This document shows, in pieces, positions 34,400-44,044 of a stretch of 64,000 bases of DNA (positions are counted from its first letter, which is position 1; every line of letters begins with the position of its first letter). Below the pieces are notes generated by a model. The model searched no databases. It was not told the DNA's origin and worked only from the letters and a program-made list of their open reading frames with translations. The translations under genes and the position numbers were made by a program. Source of the DNA: Jiangella gansuensis DSM 44835 (GTDB lineage Bacteria; Actinomycetota; Actinomycetes; Jiangellales; Jiangellaceae); NCBI RefSeq assembly GCF_000515395.1, contig NZ_KI911782.1:3036606-3100605 (forward strand). Direction: 5' to 3'.

Positions 34400-36571
34400 T
34401 CAACGCATCGCCTCGGTCAGTGCGTCATCGAGGCGAGGCGTCATGGAGGAGACGTATGTCGCGGTGAGGTGGGATCCACGGCGATACACGAGGACGTTCC
34501 CGATGACGGCCGGACAGGTGTCACCGGGGCAGATGAAGTCCCGGACGTCGACGGAGCCGACGCCGTCCGTATTCTCGAGCGCGGCCAACTGCGCCGGAGC
34601 CCCGCCCAGGTGTTGGGCGTCGTCGCGGGGGAACGCGCATGCGGATAACTCGTCGGTGTGGCGAGCGACGCACTCCATGACATCCAGTGGCGGGTTCGGA
34701 TTGTCGACCACCACGATGACGTCCCGCCCGGCGTCCTCGAGTCCTGACCAGGTACGCCGCAGGTCGTCGACCATCGCGTCGACCTGTTCGTCACGGGAGG
34801 CGTCGTCACCGAGATAGACCTGCGATGCGACCTGGGAGGTGACGACGTAGTCGATCGAGTCGTCGTCCTGGAGGCGTTCCAGCCTGGCCTCGTTGTACGC
34901 CGTGCAGTCATTGTTCGCCGCATTGTCGAACTCGATTTCGCCTCGGATCAGCGGGCAGCCGCTCTTGAGGAACGTGACGAGCTGCCAGCCACGCTCGTCG
35001 GCGATTCGCTGGAACGCGGTGAGCCACTGGTGCATCTTCGAGTCTCCGACGACGGCGACCGTGAGGTCGGCATCGTCGGGACCGTACGTGCACGACTCCA
35101 GCTCCGTGCCCTCGATGGCGCTGATGCACGTCTCGTCGCCGAGGCCAGCGATGTCCTCGGGCGCCTCGAGCACGTCGGGAACCATGAACGCGACCTCGTC
35201 GGCGGGCTGGCCGTCCGGGTCGTTCATCGGGTCGTCACCGAGGATCGCGGCACCTTGTGCGTCCTCGTCGGCGGCGTACGCCGGCGGCTTCGGAACCGCG
35301 GACGAGACGACGAGGGCGGCTGCCACGCCCACCGCGGTGCAGGTGATGCCGAGGACGACCGACCACGCGGGCAGCCGCACGAACAGCCGCGCGTGGTGGA
35401 TGGGCGCCTCGACCAGGCGATACGTCAACCAAGCCGGCACCACGGAGAATCCGACCACAGTGACCGCGATGGGCACCGAGAGCGTCCCGTCGTCGCCACC
35501 CCACATGACGGCGGCGACGACGAGCAGCGGCCAGTGCCACAGGTATAGCGAGTAGGAAAGCGTCCCGATGTCACGCATCGGGCCGGTGTCCAGGATGAGG
35601 TCGGTGACGCTACGTCGACCGGTCGTCCCAGCCGCGATGACGGCGGCGGCCCCGAGAGTAGGGACCAGGGCCGCGACCCCGGGGAATGCCGTGGACTCGT
35701 CGAACGCGACGACGGCGTAGGCGATCGCGGCCAGGCCGGCGACGCCGAGAAGTTGCGCCCACACGGCCGGCAACCGCGGGAGGCGGTAAGCGACGATGGC
35801 CAGCGCGCCACCGATGGCCAGTTCCCACAGCCGCGTCGTCGACACGAAGTACGCCGGTCCAGGGCTCGTCTCAGTCAGGTAGGCCGACCACAGGAGCGAG
35901 GGCACTCCGATGACGGCGATGCCGCCCAGTAGAACCCGCGTGAGGGGCAGGCTGTACCGCCGCTGCAGCCAGAGCAGGCCGACGATGAGCAGCGGCCAGA
36001 TGATGTAGAACTGCTCCTCGACGGCCAGCGACCAGAAATGCTGCACCGGGCTCGGCGCGTCGTCCGAAGCCAGGTAGTTCACCGACTCGTCCGCGAGGCG
36101 CCAGTTCACGACGTAGAGCGAGCTGGTGGCGACGTCCCACGCCACCGACGACCATCGGGTGACCGGCAGGACCGCGATGGTCAGGGCGGCCACCGCCGCT
36201 AGGACGACGGCCGTCGCGGGAAGCAGCCGCCGGATACGGCGAGCCCAGAACTGGGCCAGGCGCAGCCGCCCGGTGCGGCCGATCTCACGGTCGAGCAGGC
36301 CGGTGATCAGGAAACCGGAGATCACGAAGAACACGTCGACGCCGACGAAGCCGCCAGTCATGAACGGCACGCCGGCGTGGAATCCCAGGACTGCCAGCAC
36401 TGCGATGGCTCGCAACCCCTGGATGTCGCCCCGGAACCGCGGCCGCACCTGCGTCGGCCCACCGTCGGCTGATCGCGACGACGTAGCACGCTCGCCTGCG
36501 ATCCCGCCGTCCGCGGCCGGGGGTGGTGGCGGAGGGACCGGTGGCACGGCAGTGGCGGACGGATTGTGCAT
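34400..36571 (-). CDS. Acyltransferase-3/SGNH membrane O-acyltransferase 1
   Basis: This 723-residue OafA-type protein has a disordered proline-rich N-tail, then DIQGLRAIAVLAVLGFHAG and GGFVGVDVFFVISGFLI (acyltransferase-3 signatures) and about ten membrane helices to about residue 430. The extracellular SGNH domain has VAVVGDSKMHQWL with the Ser, and a C-terminal CPGDTCPAVIGN followed by RGSHLT with the His. It should transfer acetyl or another acyl group to a surface glycan. An aquaporin gene follows 90 nt downstream on the same strand. Upstream it is divergent from the AsnB-like fusion. The ribosome site is weak. Confidence 0.9.
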   Translation of the reverse strand: MHNPSATAVPPVPPPPPPAADGGIAGERATSSRSADGGPTQVRPRFRGDIQGLRAIAVLAVLGFHAGVPFMTGGFVGVDVFFVISGFLITGLLDREIGRTGRLRLAQFWARRIRRLLPATAVVLAAVAALTIAVLPVTRWSSVAWDVATSSLYVVNWRLADESVNYLASDDAPSPVQHFWSLAVEEQFYIIWPLLIVGLLWLQRRYSLPLTRVLLGGIAVIGVPSLLWSAYLTETSPGPAYFVSTTRLWELAIGGALAIVAYRLPRLPAVWAQLLGVAGLAAIAYAVVAFDESTAFPGVAALVPTLGAAAVIAAGTTGRRSVTDLILDTGPMRDIGTLSYSLYLWHWPLLVVAAVMWGGDDGTLSVPIAVTVVGFSVVPAWLTYRLVEAPIHHARLFVRLPAWSVVLGITCTAVGVAAALVVSSAVPKPPAYAADEDAQGAAILGDDPMNDPDGQPADEVAFMVPDVLEAPEDIAGLGDETCISAIEGTELESCTYGPDDADLTVAVVGDSKMHQWLTAFQRIADERGWQLVTFLKSGCPLIRGEIEFDNAANNDCTAYNEARLERLQDDDSIDYVVTSQVASQVYLGDDASRDEQVDAMVDDLRRTWSGLEDAGRDVIVVVDNPNPPLDVMECVARHTDELSACAFPRDDAQHLGGAPAQLAALENTDGVGSVDVRDFICPGDTCPAVIGNVLVYRRGSHLTATYVSSMTPRLDDALTEAMR

Positions 36572-36808
36572 CTGGATGATCGGGACCCCGCGTCGGCGAC
36601 GATAGCGTCTATGTACGTTCAGACGGCGTCAGTGTAGAGGAGCGATGGTTTCGAATCCGTGCGCGTGACTGGCCGCTGCTACCATTCACGACGTTTGCGT
36701 CGACGTCCGGATCGCGCGGAGGCAGGCGCAGAGACGTGGACTCGCCCGAGGACGCGCGACACCACTTGCGCGTCGTCCGCTGCCGGGCGTCGACAAGGGG
36801 GTCGGACG

Positions 36809-39265
36809 TTGGCGGTGGACATCGAGCATCACGAGCCGGCCGCGGCCGATTCCGTGCCGGTCGCCGAGGATTATTCGCACCTGCTCTACGCGCGCGGATT
36901 CGCGCTCACGCGGGTGGGCCCTCCAGCGCCCGTCGGCCACTGGCGACGGCTACGTCTGGGATCGTGGCAGCTCGCGTACGATCCACGCAGCGCCTTGTCG
37001 ACAGCGCGCTCCGGCGACCTGTGGGTGGCGGTCCTCGGAGAAGCGCTCGACCTCGACAGACTGCACTCCGATCTGTCGGCATTGGCACGGTCGCTGCTCG
37101 TGGCGAGGTGTCACGGGCGTGGCGCGTTGCAGGATGCTGTCGACAACCTCGCCGGCCGCTTCGTCGTGATCGACGGGGACGGTCGTGACACGTTCCTGCA
37201 GACCGACGCGACCGGGATGCGCAGCGTCTTCTACACGACGGCGCCGCACGAACCGGTGGTCGCGAGTCATGCCACGCTCGCGGCCGAATCCGTGGGTGCG
37301 GAGCGCGGCGCCTTCGCCACCGGCGGCTGGCTTCCGGCGCACGGCGCCTACTGCCTCCCCGGCCGGGCCACTCCGTACTCCGGCGTCGTTCAGCTGACCC
37401 CCAACACCGAGCTGCACCTCGAGTCCGGACAGGTCCGTCGCGTCTTCCCACGAGCGGATCCGACGGAGTCCACCGTGCCGGACGCGGTGGAGCAACTCCG
37501 CCACCTGCTCCAAGGCCAGCTCCAGGATCTGGCCGGGCGGATGCCGCTGATGACGTCGCTGACGGCGGGTTTGGACAGCCGGACCACCCTGGCGCTGACT
37601 CGTCCAGTCCACGAATCGATGCTCTACTTCACCTACAGTCTGCGGTTTGGCGCGCACCTCGACAACGCGGACCACGCCCGCGACCTGAAGACCGCGCGGG
37701 AACTGACCTCCGACCTCGGGCTCGCCCATCGGATCGTCGCCGTCGACGGCGCGATCGACAGCCAGCTCAAGAGCGTGCTGATCCGCAACTCGACGCGGGT
37801 GCACAATCGGAGCCTTGCCGCGGCATACCTCACTCAGCTACCCACGGACCGGCTGCACGTGCGGTCAAACCTGTTCGAGATCGGGCGGGCGTACTACCGT
37901 GCGCAACGCCGCGAACGCCCGCCCCTCACCCCCGAGGTGATGGCGGGCATCCTGTGCAAAAAGAACGCAGACGACCCGGGTGTCGCCGCGGAGTTCGCGG
38001 CGTACCGCGACGCGACCGGGCTGGCCGAGTTCGCCGGTTACGACCCCTACGACCTCTTTTACTGGGAACACCGGTCCGGCGTCTGGCTATCAGCGGTCTA
38101 CCTCGAGAGCGACATAGCGCACGACACCTTCACGGTCCTCAACTCACGCAGGATCTACCAGAAGCTGTTGAGCGTTCCGCTGGACGCGCGGATTCGTGGT
38201 GACGTGTATCGCGGCCTGCTCCAATCGGCCTGGCCGGAGCTTCTTCGCTGGCCGATCAACGGGCGCGCAGGCTCCGACGGCGACACCGCCCGGCCCGTGT
38301 CTTCACCGGCTCCGGCGACGTCGCTGCCACAGAATCGGTCTGTAGGTTCGAAGCCACCTGGTGCCGCCGGCTACGACGAACGCCATCGCCTGCCGATCCA
38401 CGGCCACCACGATGTCGAGCAGGTCGCCGTCCCACAGCGTGTCGGTCTCAGCCGGCACCGTATCGACCTGGTGGCGAACGACCCGCGCGGCGCAGGGCCA
38501 GGCGTCGAGGAGCGGCCACTCGCGCTTGACGTGATGGTGTCGGCGCGCGAGAGCGAGAACCTCGTCGTGATCTTTCATGGCGCCACCGATCGGAGCAAGT
38601 ACGAGTACCCGCGCTTCGAGTGGCAGTCGACGCTGGCCGACTTCGATGCTTCCATCCTCTACGTCGCCGACCCGATCCTGCTCTTGGCGCCGGACATCAC
38701 GCTCGGCTGGTACGTGGGCACTGCCGGCACCGACGTCAGCAGGCACTGCGCACGGCTCGCCCAGCATCTCGCGGCGCAACTGTCGGCAAAGCGGATCGTC
38801 ATGACGGGGACGTCTGGAGGCGGATTCGCGGCGCTCGCGGCTTCCCGGCTCATCCCAAGTTCAATGGCCGTGCCGTTCGCGCCGCAGACGAGTGTTGCGC
38901 GGTACTACGGCGGCCACGTGAAGACCTTCCTGTCGCTGGCGTTTCCCGGGCACGACGTCGAGACCGTGACGACGACGTTCGCGGACCGGCTCGACATGGT
39001 TGAGCAGTACTCCAAAGTGACCGGCAACTACGTCTACTACGTGCAGAACCTGCGCGACCCGTTCCACATTCGTGAGCACCTCATCCCGTGGGCGGCCGCT
39101 GCCGGCGTGACCGGACGTGGCGGGCGTTCGGTGGCAGGTGACCGGGTGGCCGTCCTCGAGGACCTCCGCGAGGGGCATGGGCCGCCGCCCCGCGACCAGT
39201 TCGTCGAGCACCTGCGGAAGGCGATCGAGTTCCTCACTCGGCAAGCGGGTGATCGAACCAACTGA
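36809..39265 (+). CDS. Asparagine-synthetase-like / alpha-beta hydrolase fusion protein
   Basis: This protein of about 818 residues joins two normally separate enzymes. The N-terminal 200 residues resemble an AsnB glutaminase fold (NLAGRFVVIDGDG, then TDATGMRSVFY) but show no N-terminal catalytic Cys. Next comes a synthetase-like ATP-pyrophosphatase domain with PLMTSLTAGLDSRTT near residues 246-259, a variant of the S-G-G-x-D-S loop, running to about 490. A proline- and glycine-rich linker of about 50 residues leads into an alpha/beta hydrolase: VVIFHGATDRS near 587 and the nucleophile elbow GTSGGGFAAL with Ser669. The frame extends upstream to 36659, but AAGGGGG lies 8 nt before the TTG at 36809; the GTG at 36815 is an alternative. 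Activity is unknown: perhaps amide formation plus ester chemistry on a glycan or lipid. It overlaps the next convergent gene by 32 nt. Confidence 0.72.
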   Translation: MAVDIEHHEPAAADSVPVAEDYSHLLYARGFALTRVGPPAPVGHWRRLRLGSWQLAYDPRSALSTARSGDLWVAVLGEALDLDRLHSDLSALARSLLVARCHGRGALQDAVDNLAGRFVVIDGDGRDTFLQTDATGMRSVFYTTAPHEPVVASHATLAAESVGAERGAFATGGWLPAHGAYCLPGRATPYSGVVQLTPNTELHLESGQVRRVFPRADPTESTVPDAVEQLRHLLQGQLQDLAGRMPLMTSLTAGLDSRTTLALTRPVHESMLYFTYSLRFGAHLDNADHARDLKTARELTSDLGLAHRIVAVDGAIDSQLKSVLIRNSTRVHNRSLAAAYLTQLPTDRLHVRSNLFEIGRAYYRAQRRERPPLTPEVMAGILCKKNADDPGVAAEFAAYRDATGLAEFAGYDPYDLFYWEHRSGVWLSAVYLESDIAHDTFTVLNSRRIYQKLLSVPLDARIRGDVYRGLLQSAWPELLRWPINGRAGSDGDTARPVSSPAPATSLPQNRSVGSKPPGAAGYDERHRLPIHGHHDVEQVAVPQRVGLSRHRIDLVANDPRGAGPGVEERPLALDVMVSARESENLVVIFHGATDRSKYEYPRFEWQSTLADFDASILYVADPILLLAPDITLGWYVGTAGTDVSRHCARLAQHLAAQLSAKRIVMTGTSGGGFAALAASRLIPSSMAVPFAPQTSVARYYGGHVKTFLSLAFPGHDVETVTTTFADRLDMVEQYSKVTGNYVYYVQNLRDPFHIREHLIPWAAAAGVTGRGGRSVAGDRVAVLEDLREGHGPPPRDQFVEHLRKAIEFLTRQAGDRTN

Positions 39266-41192
39266 GCGGCAACGTGACTCGAGCCGGCGGGTCCCCGATG
39301 ATCCCCGGAGGCGGGGCGAATCCGGGCCATTGGTCGATATCGCCACGGAGGAAGTATTCCGCACCCGGGTCCCAGGTGTGGCCCTGCGCTGCGCGGTACA
39401 CGACGATGCCCAGCCCGTGGGTGCGATAGATCGTGCCGCCGGAGTCGGTGACGGCTTGCGCGAGCGCGGTGTCGACACCCCGGTGGAGGGGTCGCCATCC
39501 GCCCACCGCGTCGAGGGCGTGCGTCGTCATGAGCAAGGTGGCGCCGGGGACCCGGTTGGCGTAGCGGTGGCCGCTGGTTCGATGACGGCGGATCGTGAGG
39601 TCGAGCGCCTCCAGGTAAAGGAACTCGGCACCGGAGCCGACGAGGTCGGCACGCGAAAACTCGGCGGCGTGGACCAGGTCCGTGATGTGGTGCGCGCTGT
39701 ACCAGTCGTCGTCGTCCATCTTCGCGATCATGGTGCCCGCGGCCCTGGCGCACAGGTCGTCGAGCATGTCGCCGAGCACGCGATCTGCGGGGATCTCCAC
39801 CACAGTCAGTGGGCGGTCGAAGCGGGCCTCGAACTCGTGCACTCGGGGATGGCTGCGCGTGAACCCATGTAGGCCGAGGACCAGTTCGAGATTCGGCCAG
39901 TCCTGCCGGGCCACTTGGTCGACGATGCGCGGCAGCAGGTCGGGGCGTTTGGTCGGCAGCACGACGGAGACCGTGGGATCGTCGCGAGTCGGCCGGCCGA
40001 CCGACCGGGCGATGTCGCGCCAGCGCCTGCTCGCACCATGTCGCTGGAGGGCCAGGCGGCTGAGCGTCATGCAGTAGGCCTCGCGGCGCACGGAGTCCCT
40101 GAGATCCACCCCCGACGTCAGGGCCACGGCCAGCGGTTCTCCGACCAGGTGTCGAACCGTGCGGCTCAGGTCCGCGACGACAACCGGCAACGCCGCGCCG
40201 GCGGCCTGGACGAGGAAGGCGGCCTGCTCGACGGGGCCACTGTGAGCCCGTGCGTCGTCGTGCACGACTCGCAGGTGCCGGGCTTCGTCGACGACGCGCT
40301 CACTGAGTCCTGACCAGTCGTCGAAGACCGAACTGGACCAGCCATCCGGGCCTGCAAGGACGAACCGGGTGATCTCGCCCCGGCCGACCCGGCGCAACCG
40401 GGCCTCGCCGCCACCTGCGGTGGGCAGGAATCCGACCGGGCGCAGCGCATGGGTGTCCACCGGCGGGACGAGGGTCCCGTCTCTGGCCTCGGTGGCGAAG
40501 CTCTCCAGAACGGCCCGCGGAGCGTCGACGAGCGTGCGCCACGTCGGCCGCCGCTCGTGGCCGCCGATTCGCACCACGGCAGGGTGCACGGCGTCGGGGG
40601 GACCGGCGGCGTCGGTCAGGACCACGTCGATCGAGTCCGGGACGTCGCCGTCGACGGGTGTGGCCCCGGTTTCGATGCGAACAGCCGCTGGGTCTCCGCA
40701 TGCCCACGGCATGGCCCACGGCAGCGCGTTGTCGATCCCCAGACGCAACCCACCTGTCGGACGGCGGAAGGTCGACGTGCCGCCCTCGAGCGTCGTGGCG
40801 AGGACGTCGGCGAGCCGGAGGAGCCCACGGAAGCGCATGGTGAGCCGTACGTGAGGGATCGGCTGCTCGACCACCTGCTGCTGAGCGCTCACGACGGCCC
40901 GGATGCCGACTGAGCCGTTCGGGAGCCTGACCAGGCCCGTCTTCGGCAGGCCACCGATGACGAGGTCGAACACCTTGCTCGCGCAGCCCATGGCCACCAG
41001 TTGCGGCAGCATGGCACGCAGAGCGACCACCGAATCGGCCACCACCATGATCCGGGTCCACGTGGCGTCCACATGGCTCTTGACGTCGCCGCCGAACAAC
41101 TCGGAAAAACCGACGACGGTGTCGCATTCGCGACCAGAGGCAAGATTGACAAGCTCGTCATCGGTTGTGATGAGTAATCCAAGTGCAGCCAC
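39234..41192 (-). CDS. GT2 glycosyltransferase with long N-terminal extension (cassette 2, member A)
   Basis: This 652-residue protein has a poorly characterised N-terminal region of about 400 residues and a C-terminal GT2 domain: VSVVLPTKRPDLLPRIVDQV, NLELVLGLHG, the metal site IAKMDDDDWYSAHHI, and LYLEALDLTI. It is the intact counterpart of the shorter, D-x-D-less protein at 27671-28978. The start is GTG at 41192, with AAGGGCGG about 10 nt upstream. It is divergent from member B across 92 nt and overlaps the convergent AsnB-like fusion. It likely adds a sugar to the glycan modified by the rest of the cassette. Confidence 0.82.
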   Translation of the reverse strand: MAALGLLITTDDELVNLASGRECDTVVGFSELFGGDVKSHVDATWTRIMVVADSVVALRAMLPQLVAMGCASKVFDLVIGGLPKTGLVRLPNGSVGIRAVVSAQQQVVEQPIPHVRLTMRFRGLLRLADVLATTLEGGTSTFRRPTGGLRLGIDNALPWAMPWACGDPAAVRIETGATPVDGDVPDSIDVVLTDAAGPPDAVHPAVVRIGGHERRPTWRTLVDAPRAVLESFATEARDGTLVPPVDTHALRPVGFLPTAGGGEARLRRVGRGEITRFVLAGPDGWSSSVFDDWSGLSERVVDEARHLRVVHDDARAHSGPVEQAAFLVQAAGAALPVVVADLSRTVRHLVGEPLAVALTSGVDLRDSVRREAYCMTLSRLALQRHGASRRWRDIARSVGRPTRDDPTVSVVLPTKRPDLLPRIVDQVARQDWPNLELVLGLHGFTRSHPRVHEFEARFDRPLTVVEIPADRVLGDMLDDLCARAAGTMIAKMDDDDWYSAHHITDLVHAAEFSRADLVGSGAEFLYLEALDLTIRRHRTSGHRYANRVPGATLLMTTHALDAVGGWRPLHRGVDTALAQAVTDSGGTIYRTHGLGIVVYRAAQGHTWDPGAEYFLRGDIDQWPGFAPPPGIIGDPPARVTLPLSWFDHPLAE

Positions 41193-41284
41193 GGCTCGTT
41201 TTCCGCCCTTTCGGAGTCGGGGCGACCTTACCTGAGCTCAGTCGCTAGAGTCTGCCATCGGTTTCGAACTTCAGGGAGTTGTTC

Positions 41285-42703
41285 ATGATCACGACCGCTC
41301 GCCGAACCGCCGCGGCGCGGAACGACTGGCGCAGCCTCTCACCGCGCGCGCTCGGTGAACCGCCCACGACGCAGGTCGCAGTGAGCGTGGTCATCCCGGC
41401 GCACAATTGCCAGCATGAGCTCGATCTCGCGCTGGCGGCTCTGGACGCGCAGAGTCACCCGCGCGAGCTGATCGAGGTCGTCGTCGTCGACGATCGGTCC
41501 GAGCCCGCGCTGGTCCTGCCGCAGCGTAGGCCCGCGGCGACGAGCATCGTCCGGGTGGAGGGCGGAGGCCACGGTTCCGGCCATGCCCGGGACGTGGGTG
41601 CGCGCCGCGCCAGCGGCGATGTCGTGCTGTTCCTCGATGCGGACATCATCGCCGATCGCCATCATGTCGAGGCGCACGCGCGTTGGCACGAACTCATCGA
41701 CGACGCCGTCGTGTTGGGCTTCCGCGATTTCGTCGACGTCGAAGGCATCACCGCGGAGCAGGTGGGTTCGGCCGTGGACGGCGACCGGTTGGCCGCTGTC
41801 GTCGAGGGCCGGCCCAAGGAGCCCCACACCTGGATCGAGCAGTTGCTGGAGAAGACCGACGATCTCGTGACCGACCGCGAGGACCTGTGGCGCGCGGTGG
41901 TAGGGGCGAGCGTCTCCACGCGCCGGGACTTCTACGAGTCCATGGGCGGATTCGCCCACTTTCCCCGCCGAGGGATCGTCGACACCGAATTCGGATATCG
42001 CTGTTTCACAGCCGGCGGCGTGATCATTCCCGAGCGTGCGGCGTACAGCCTGCACCAAGGTCAGCGATCCTTCGCGATCAGGGGTGACGAGATCGCGCGC
42101 CGTAGGGCTCCGCTGATCGCCAATCACATCGCCAACCACCGGTATCGGCCGCCGGTCAATGGGCGGCAATGGGCCGTTCCCTATCTGCATGTCATCGTTC
42201 CGCCGGCCAGGGCCACGTTCATCACGGTGCGGAACACCGTCGACGACCTGCTCGCCGGCGATTTCACCGACCTGGTGGTCAGTGTGGTTTGCCCGCCGGA
42301 CCACCCCGAGGCCGATCTGTATGCCGACTACTGGCAGTCCGATGGGAGGGTCCGGCTGGTCCCCGAGGCACCGAGCACCGGATTTCCCAGCCCGGCGACC
42401 ATGGTGGTGCCGATCGGTACTCGGGTCGGCCGGACCGCGGTCGGCGGCTTGGTGACTCGTCTACGGGCGTGGACGCACGGCCTGGTCAGCGTCAGCGTGA
42501 CGGGCTTGGACGCCCCGGTCGAGGTGTGGGCCACTCGCGCCCTGACTCGCGCGGTCCGCGCAGCCGGAGACTCCTCGTTGCGCGCGTGTGCACGCGACCT
42601 CTTCGGCGAGGCGTGGGTGGCCGGGGTCGACCATGGCATCGGGGTCGAGTCGGGCGCCTCAGACCGGCGGTTCGAAGACGGCCGCTTTCACGCCGGTCGG
42701 TAG
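41285..42703 (+). CDS. Family 2 glycosyltransferase (cassette 2, member B)
   Basis: This 472-residue GT2 is a paralogue of the enzyme at 29062. Shared blocks include VSVVIPAHNCQHELDLALAAL, the GHGSGHAR loop, VLFLDADIIADRHHVEAHARWH with the D-A-D metal site, RGIVDTEFGYRCFTAG and FPSPATMVVP in the C-terminal unit. The ATG at 41285 is preceded by AGGGAG at 6 nt; a TTG six bases earlier is less likely. A TAGAGT -10-like box lies at 41246-41251. The last 16 nt overlap convergent member C, whereas in cassette 1 the equivalent pair is separated by a hairpin element. Confidence 0.88.
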   Translation: MITTARRTAAARNDWRSLSPRALGEPPTTQVAVSVVIPAHNCQHELDLALAALDAQSHPRELIEVVVVDDRSEPALVLPQRRPAATSIVRVEGGGHGSGHARDVGARRASGDVVLFLDADIIADRHHVEAHARWHELIDDAVVLGFRDFVDVEGITAEQVGSAVDGDRLAAVVEGRPKEPHTWIEQLLEKTDDLVTDREDLWRAVVGASVSTRRDFYESMGGFAHFPRRGIVDTEFGYRCFTAGGVIIPERAAYSLHQGQRSFAIRGDEIARRRAPLIANHIANHRYRPPVNGRQWAVPYLHVIVPPARATFITVRNTVDDLLAGDFTDLVVSVVCPPDHPEADLYADYWQSDGRVRLVPEAPSTGFPSPATMVVPIGTRVGRTAVGGLVTRLRAWTHGLVSVSVTGLDAPVEVWATRALTRAVRAAGDSSLRACARDLFGEAWVAGVDHGIGVESGASDRRFEDGRFHAGR

Positions 42704-43902
42704 ACGAGTACAGCCGAACGGTCGGTGCCGCTGGCCTCGCGGGCCAGGCCCGGGGTCTCGGCGAGCCAGGCCTCAGCGGCCTCCTGTTCCTCAGGACGAT
42801 CCACGTCGTCGAGCACGACCCGGGCGCCTGGCGCCAGCCGCGGTCCTAGCAGCGGCACCGCTGGGTAACGCGCTCGTGGACCACTCGCGCGTGGCGGGCC
42901 GTCGACCAGGAGGAGCTCGATGTCCTTGAGGTCCTGCACCGCGCCTGGGTCGTACCAGGTGAATGTCTGCCCGTCGAGGTCGATCTCACTCAGCGGCGCC
43001 GTGCGTACCTCGGCCACGTGGGACAGGCCGTGTTCGTCCAGTGCTCGCCGGGTCTGCTCCGCGTAGCGCTCGTCGTGTTCCAACGCCACGAGCTGGCCTT
43101 GGCCGATGGACTCCAGGGCGTACGCGAGCCAGACCGTCGATGCGCCGCTTCCGCACTCCACGACGAGGGCCGGACGGCTCTGCTCGACGAGGTGGAGTAG
43201 CCGGAGGATCGCGGTGGGCTCCATGGCCCAGCCTCCGGTCGGAGGCAGGGGAGCGCGGGCGGTGACGCGGTCCCGCAGCTGCAGCAGGGCCTGGACTTGC
43301 CGCACCGGCTCGTAACCCAGCTTGTCGATGTGTTCACGCAGCGTCACTTGCCGGCGCTTGTTGGCCTTGGAAGCCTCGTCGAGGCTGGCGATGACCTCGC
43401 GGCGCAGGTCGGCGACGCTGTCTGTGGTGTCGGAGACACCGTCGCGGACGCTGGCGACACCACTGCTGACGCCCAGGATGTCGGCGATCACCTTGTCGAC
43501 CCGCTCGGTCAGTTCAAGATGCCGCTCGGCCGCGGCCAGCCGCTCCTGGGCGATGCCGCTGAGCGTTCCCTCCCCGGCGGCCTCGATGCGGCCGGCAGCG
43601 ACCTGGAACTCGTCCGTCAGGGCTGCCAACGACCGCTGAGTGGCGGCCTCGACGTGACGCGGCAGCGTCTGCAGCCGGTCGAGACGCCGGTTGGCGTGCA
43701 GCTGTCGCTCAGCCGTCCGCTTGAGCCGCCGGGCCAGCTCGCCCTGCCTGCGCCGGACGTCGACGACAAGGATGAGCAGGCCAGCGAGCAGGAGTCCTAT
43801 GGCCCCCACCGCAACATCGGTCTGGCCCGCCACCCCGGCGATCGCGGTCGCGACACCGAGTGTCGCGGCGGCGACACTAACGACGAGTTGCCGACCTGTC
43901 AT
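42688..43902 (-). CDS. Membrane-anchored coiled-coil SAM methyltransferase (cassette 2, member C)
   Basis: This 404-residue protein has two transmembrane helices within residues 5-50, a long coiled coil (about 55-190, longer than in its paralogue), and a class I methyltransferase domain. VVECGSGASTVWLAYAL is motif I, followed by ALEHDERYAEQTRRAL, LLLVDGPPRASGPRARYPAVPLL and VVLDDVDRPEE. These blocks match the cassette 1 protein at 30809-31858 almost word for word. The start is uncertain: ATG at 43902 is used, but GTG at 43911 with GGAAGG 12 nt upstream is possible. The coiled coil may couple it to other glycan enzymes at the membrane. Confidence 0.82.
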   Translation of the reverse strand: MTGRQLVVSVAAATLGVATAIAGVAGQTDVAVGAIGLLLAGLLILVVDVRRRQGELARRLKRTAERQLHANRRLDRLQTLPRHVEAATQRSLAALTDEFQVAAGRIEAAGEGTLSGIAQERLAAAERHLELTERVDKVIADILGVSSGVASVRDGVSDTTDSVADLRREVIASLDEASKANKRRQVTLREHIDKLGYEPVRQVQALLQLRDRVTARAPLPPTGGWAMEPTAILRLLHLVEQSRPALVVECGSGASTVWLAYALESIGQGQLVALEHDERYAEQTRRALDEHGLSHVAEVRTAPLSEIDLDGQTFTWYDPGAVQDLKDIELLLVDGPPRASGPRARYPAVPLLGPRLAPGARVVLDDVDRPEEQEAAEAWLAETPGLAREASGTDRSAVLVYRPA

Positions 43903-44044
43903 GCCCAACACGAATTCGCCCAACCTTCCTTCGTCAGCGTGGCCGTGAGACTACCCTTTCGCGCGGCGGCACAGGCAAGAACCGTCTCCGTGTGGGCCAT
44001 CAAGGCCGGCCGGGTTGTGAGTTCGTGATTCGAGGAGACGCGAG

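Noticed and set aside
36659-36808. Longer N-terminus of the AsnB-like fusion
   Set aside because: The first 50 residues are Arg-rich with no similarity, and AAGGGGG lies in front of the TTG at 36809.
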